Shown: piece after piece, positions 61,839-64,000 of the stretch
Numbering within the stretch: position 1 is the stretch's first letter
How the letters are laid out: each line of letters starts with the position of its first letter
From: Actinobacteria bacterium casp-actino5
Lineage (GTDB): Bacteria; Actinomycetota; Acidimicrobiia; Acidimicrobiales; Ilumatobacteraceae
DNA: 64,000 nucleotides
Assembly: GCA_001510385.1 (NCBI GenBank)
Contig: LFFE01000016.1
Span: forward strand, 1 to 64,000
Reading direction: 5' to 3'
Notes under the pieces: model-generated
Seen by the model: the letters and a program-made list of their open reading frames with translations, nothing else
Told to the model about the DNA's origin: nothing
The model's database searches: none
Position numbers and translations under genes: made by a program

Positions 61839-62882
61839 TCATGTCAATTCCTCCCCATCGGGATCGTCGATCGGCTCCCGCCCGCCCTTTCGACGATCTG
61901 CGATTCGCTCGCGGCGGGCCTGCTCCTCTTCTAGAGCGGCTTCCTCAGCGACAAGGCGCCGAAGACTTGCAAACCGAAGAGGATCAAGATCACCAGCGAC
62001 AATCGCTGCCTGTACTGCGCATCCTGGTTCTTGATCGTGTTTGCAGTCTCTGAACCGGCAGTCGTCCATGAGGTCGAACACATCAACAAACGCACGCTCG
62101 ATTCCGCGGCCTGACAACCACAGACTCACCGCACGAAAACCTGGGGTGTCAATGAGCCACCCTCCGGCTGGAAGCGGAAGAAGCTGGGTGGCAACCGTGG
62201 TGTGACGGCCACGTTGGTCATGTTCACGAACCGCCGACGTTGCCATTTCTTGACGGCCAATGAGCGCATTCACCAATGTCGACTTTCCAACTCCAGATGC
62301 ACCGAAAAACGCAAGCGTGCGACCACCTTCAGAGGCAGCTCGAATTGGTTCAAGACCAACTCCGGTGACTCCACTTGCAATGTGAACTGGCACTCCTGCA
62401 GCAACAGCTCGTAGCTCGGCTACCGTCGCATCTATTGCTTTGGCAACATCGGACTTTGTCAACACAATGTGTGGTTGCGCACCCGAATCAAATGCGAGCA
62501 CAAGCTCACGCTCAAGTCGTCGCTGGTTCGGAGGCGCGGTCAACGCATGAATGAGAAAGACAACATCAATGTTGGCTGCGAGCACATCAGCCTCAGCTCG
62601 ATCACCTTCATGAGAAGCACGACGAACAAATGCTGAGCGCCGTGCAAGCACATGAGCAACACGTTCGACCTCTTCATCGACGATCACCCAGTCACCGACT
62701 GCGACATCAGCACCGATATTCCTCACTCGCAACGGATCAGAATCGCTGGCGTGTCGGAGGATAGTGCTCCATCCTCGGTCGATTCGGCTGACCCGACCCG
62801 GAGTGCCGTGCGCGGCAGGTTGTCCTATCTCGTGCCAAGCGGCATCAAGGTGCTCGTCCCAGCCGAGCAACACATCAGGCAT
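61839..62882 (-). CDS. rsgA: Ribosome small subunit-dependent GTPase RsgA
   Basis: A protein of about 347 residues that helps late maturation of the 30S subunit. It is circularly permuted: the OB domain is followed by G4 (LTKSD), then G1 (FGASGVGKST) and G3 (DTPGFR). The zinc finger is CRFRDCKHDQEPGC near residues 280-295. The C-terminal tail is highly charged. Start: ATG at 62882 or GTG at 62885, with TACCGT 8 or 5 nt upstream. It lies just after the photolyase gene. Confidence 0.95.
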   Translation of the reverse strand: MPDVLLGWDEHLDAAWHEIGQPAAHGTPGRVSRIDRGWSTILRHASDSDPLRVRNIGADVAVGDWVIVDEEVERVAHVLARRSAFVRRASHEGDRAEADVLAANIDVVFLIHALTAPPNQRRLERELVLAFDSGAQPHIVLTKSDVAKAIDATVAELRAVAAGVPVHIASGVTGVGLEPIRAASEGGRTLAFFGASGVGKSTLVNALIGRQEMATSAVREHDQRGRHTTVATQLLPLPAGGWLIDTPGFRAVSLWLSGRGIERAFVDVFDLMDDCRFRDCKHDQEPGCAVQAAIVAGDLDPLRFASLRRLVAEEAALEEEQARRERIADRRKGGREPIDDPDGEELT

Positions 62883-62902
62883 CACCGCGAACGGTATCGC
62901 TG

Positions 62903-64000
62903 TTAGATCGTTCCTGCGATCAATCGTCCACGTACCTCAACGGCACGCTCACGAACCTGGTCGAGGTCGGCGAGCCGGTCGAGGTTGGCGTAGACGCGAG
63001 CCATCCGATGATTTGAACGGAGAGCATCTCGATTTCGATCGAGAAAATCCCAGTAAAGCGTGGTGAACGGACACGCCTTGTCGCCCGTTCGAGCCTTTCG
63101 ATCAAATGTGCAATCACCGCAAAAGTTGGTCATCTTCGACAGATAGTTGCCACCGGATACATATGGCTTGGTGCTCATCCGCCCACCATCGGCGTACATA
63201 CCCATGCCGATCACATTCGGTGCCATCACCCATTCGGCACCGTCGATAAATGATGCCCACATCCACCGCATCATTTTTGATGGATCAATTCCGGCAAGTG
63301 TCGCCAGATTCGCAAGCACCATAAGCCGAGGAATGTGATGGGTCCATGCATCACGTTCCACCCACTTCGCAACATGGGCAACACAGTTCATCTCGGTAGT
63401 GCCACCGGTAAACGCCGGCGGAACTGGTGCGTCATCATCGAAGTAGTTCTCACTCACGTAGTCAGGTCCAAACCACCAGTAGAGGCCGTGTACGTATTCA
63501 CGCCAACCGATGAGTTGGCGAATGAATCCCTCTTTTGAATTGAGTGGAATCTCATCGCCGAGTTGCGCAACAGCATCAATCACCTCACCTGGGTGCAATA
63601 ACCCGATGTTGAGATACGGGCTGAGGAGCGAGTGATTGAGATAGGGCTCGTCGTCCACAATCGCATCTTCGTAGGGCCCAAAATTCGCCATCGAGGTTCT
63701 CAAAAACTCCCTGAGTTGCTGAAGTGCCCCGTCATGATCTGTGGCCCAAAGTCCCGTCGGCGGGTCACCCGTCAACTCAAGGCCACCAATTGACTGAAGG
63801 AAATCGGTTATTTCGGCGTCAATGTCATCGAGCTCTCGACGGTCGATTGATGGCCATTCGTGTTCACCTTTTGGCGGGGGAAGTCGATTTTCGTCGTCGT
63901 AATTCCATCGGCCACCGACCGGTTCACCATCTGAGTCGATCAAGATATTGAGACGGCGGCGCTGCCATCGATAAAAATCTTCCATGAGGAGTGAGCCATC
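62903..64000 (-). CDS. Fe-S cryptochrome/(6-4) photolyase-related protein, 5' end outside window
   Basis: The last 365 or so residues of a cryptochrome/photolyase-related protein (PF04244 type). The frame stays open to the window edge and the visible first ATG at 63985 is internal (MEDFYRWQRRRLNIL is mid-protein in the family). The FAD-binding helical domain is seen in SPYLNIGLLHPGEV and IGWREYVHGLYWW. Four cysteines, in EMNCVAH, NFCGDC and KACPF, match the 4Fe-4S ligands of bacterial (6-4) photolyases such as PhrB. Repair of (6-4) photoproducts is the expected role. Confidence 0.92.
   Translation of the reverse strand, partial: DGSLLMEDFYRWQRRRLNILIDSDGEPVGGRWNYDDENRLPPPKGEHEWPSIDRRELDDIDAEITDFLQSIGGLELTGDPPTGLWATDHDGALQQLREFLRTSMANFGPYEDAIVDDEPYLNHSLLSPYLNIGLLHPGEVIDAVAQLGDEIPLNSKEGFIRQLIGWREYVHGLYWWFGPDYVSENYFDDDAPVPPAFTGGTTEMNCVAHVAKWVERDAWTHHIPRLMVLANLATLAGIDPSKMMRWMWASFIDGAEWVMAPNVIGMGMYADGGRMSTKPYVSGGNYLSKMTNFCGDCTFDRKARTGDKACPFTTLYWDFLDRNRDALRSNHRMARVYANLDRLADLDQVRERAVEVRGRLIAGTI

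Overview
The window looks like a chromosomal segment of an aerobic actinobacterium, most likely of the Acidimicrobiia (inference). The evidence is moderate GC, very tight operons with many ATGA/TGATG/GTGA overlaps, a menaquinone-type split cytochrome b complex, ClpC, an LppM-like lipoprotein, a secretin-free Tad pilus locus, and frequent TANNNT boxes 6-8 nt before start codons, as in leaderless actinobacterial mRNAs. I see no CRISPR array, IS element, phage or rRNA.

Positions 1-1700 hold the start of tuf (EF-Tu) on the minus strand behind tRNA-Met, tRNA-Thr and, upstream past an inserted plus-strand acetyltransferase gene, tRNA-Tyr. A YajQ-family gene follows. Positions 1.7-15.3 kb (minus) carry acetyl-CoA synthetase, a MidA/NDUFAF7-type methyltransferase, and an 11-gene complex I operon nuoABCDHIJKLMN with no nuoE, nuoF or nuoG. 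Positions 15.3-20.9 kb hold an MFS transporter, SelO, a succinate-semialdehyde dehydrogenase and copC-copD.

Positions 20.9-41.2 kb (minus) form one long respiratory block, read from 41.2 kb downward: an unknown 3-TM protein, a 2[4Fe-4S] ferredoxin, cytochrome b6-like and subunit IV-like halves of cytochrome b, a Rieske protein, a membrane-anchored dihaem cytochrome c, an unknown membrane protein, then a complete 14-gene complex I operon nuoA-N, then copC-copD. Divergent from it at 41.4 kb is a monohaem cytochrome c, followed by a geranylgeranyl-reductase-type flavoprotein. A polyprenyl diphosphate synthase converges on these. Both latter enzymes fit menaquinone side-chain synthesis and saturation.

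Positions 44.5-64 kb are mixed: clpC, a DUF1353 protein, an LppM-like lipoprotein, a run of small unknown genes ending in an epoxide-hydrolase-like enzyme, a putative HExxH membrane protein coupled to a Bax-inhibitor-1 family protein, a principal-type sigma factor, a VOC protein, an acyl-CoA dehydrogenase/acyl-CoA synthetase/2-hydroxyacid dehydrogenase operon, a compact Tad pilus locus with a TadB-TadC fusion, a DUF952 protein, a second acyl-CoA dehydrogenase, rsgA, and a partial Fe-S cryptochrome/photolyase gene.

The main theme is electron transfer. One organism encodes two complex I types, one with and one without the NADH module, a b6f-like menaquinol:cytochrome c complex with an extra ferredoxin subunit, and likely enzymes for the quinone tail. 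The most intriguing items are the NADH-module-less complex I with a methyltransferase overlapping its end and a His-rich NuoL loop, the unusual extra subunits of the bc complex, and a short N-terminal motif (IPxHLLxR) present three times in two of its proteins.
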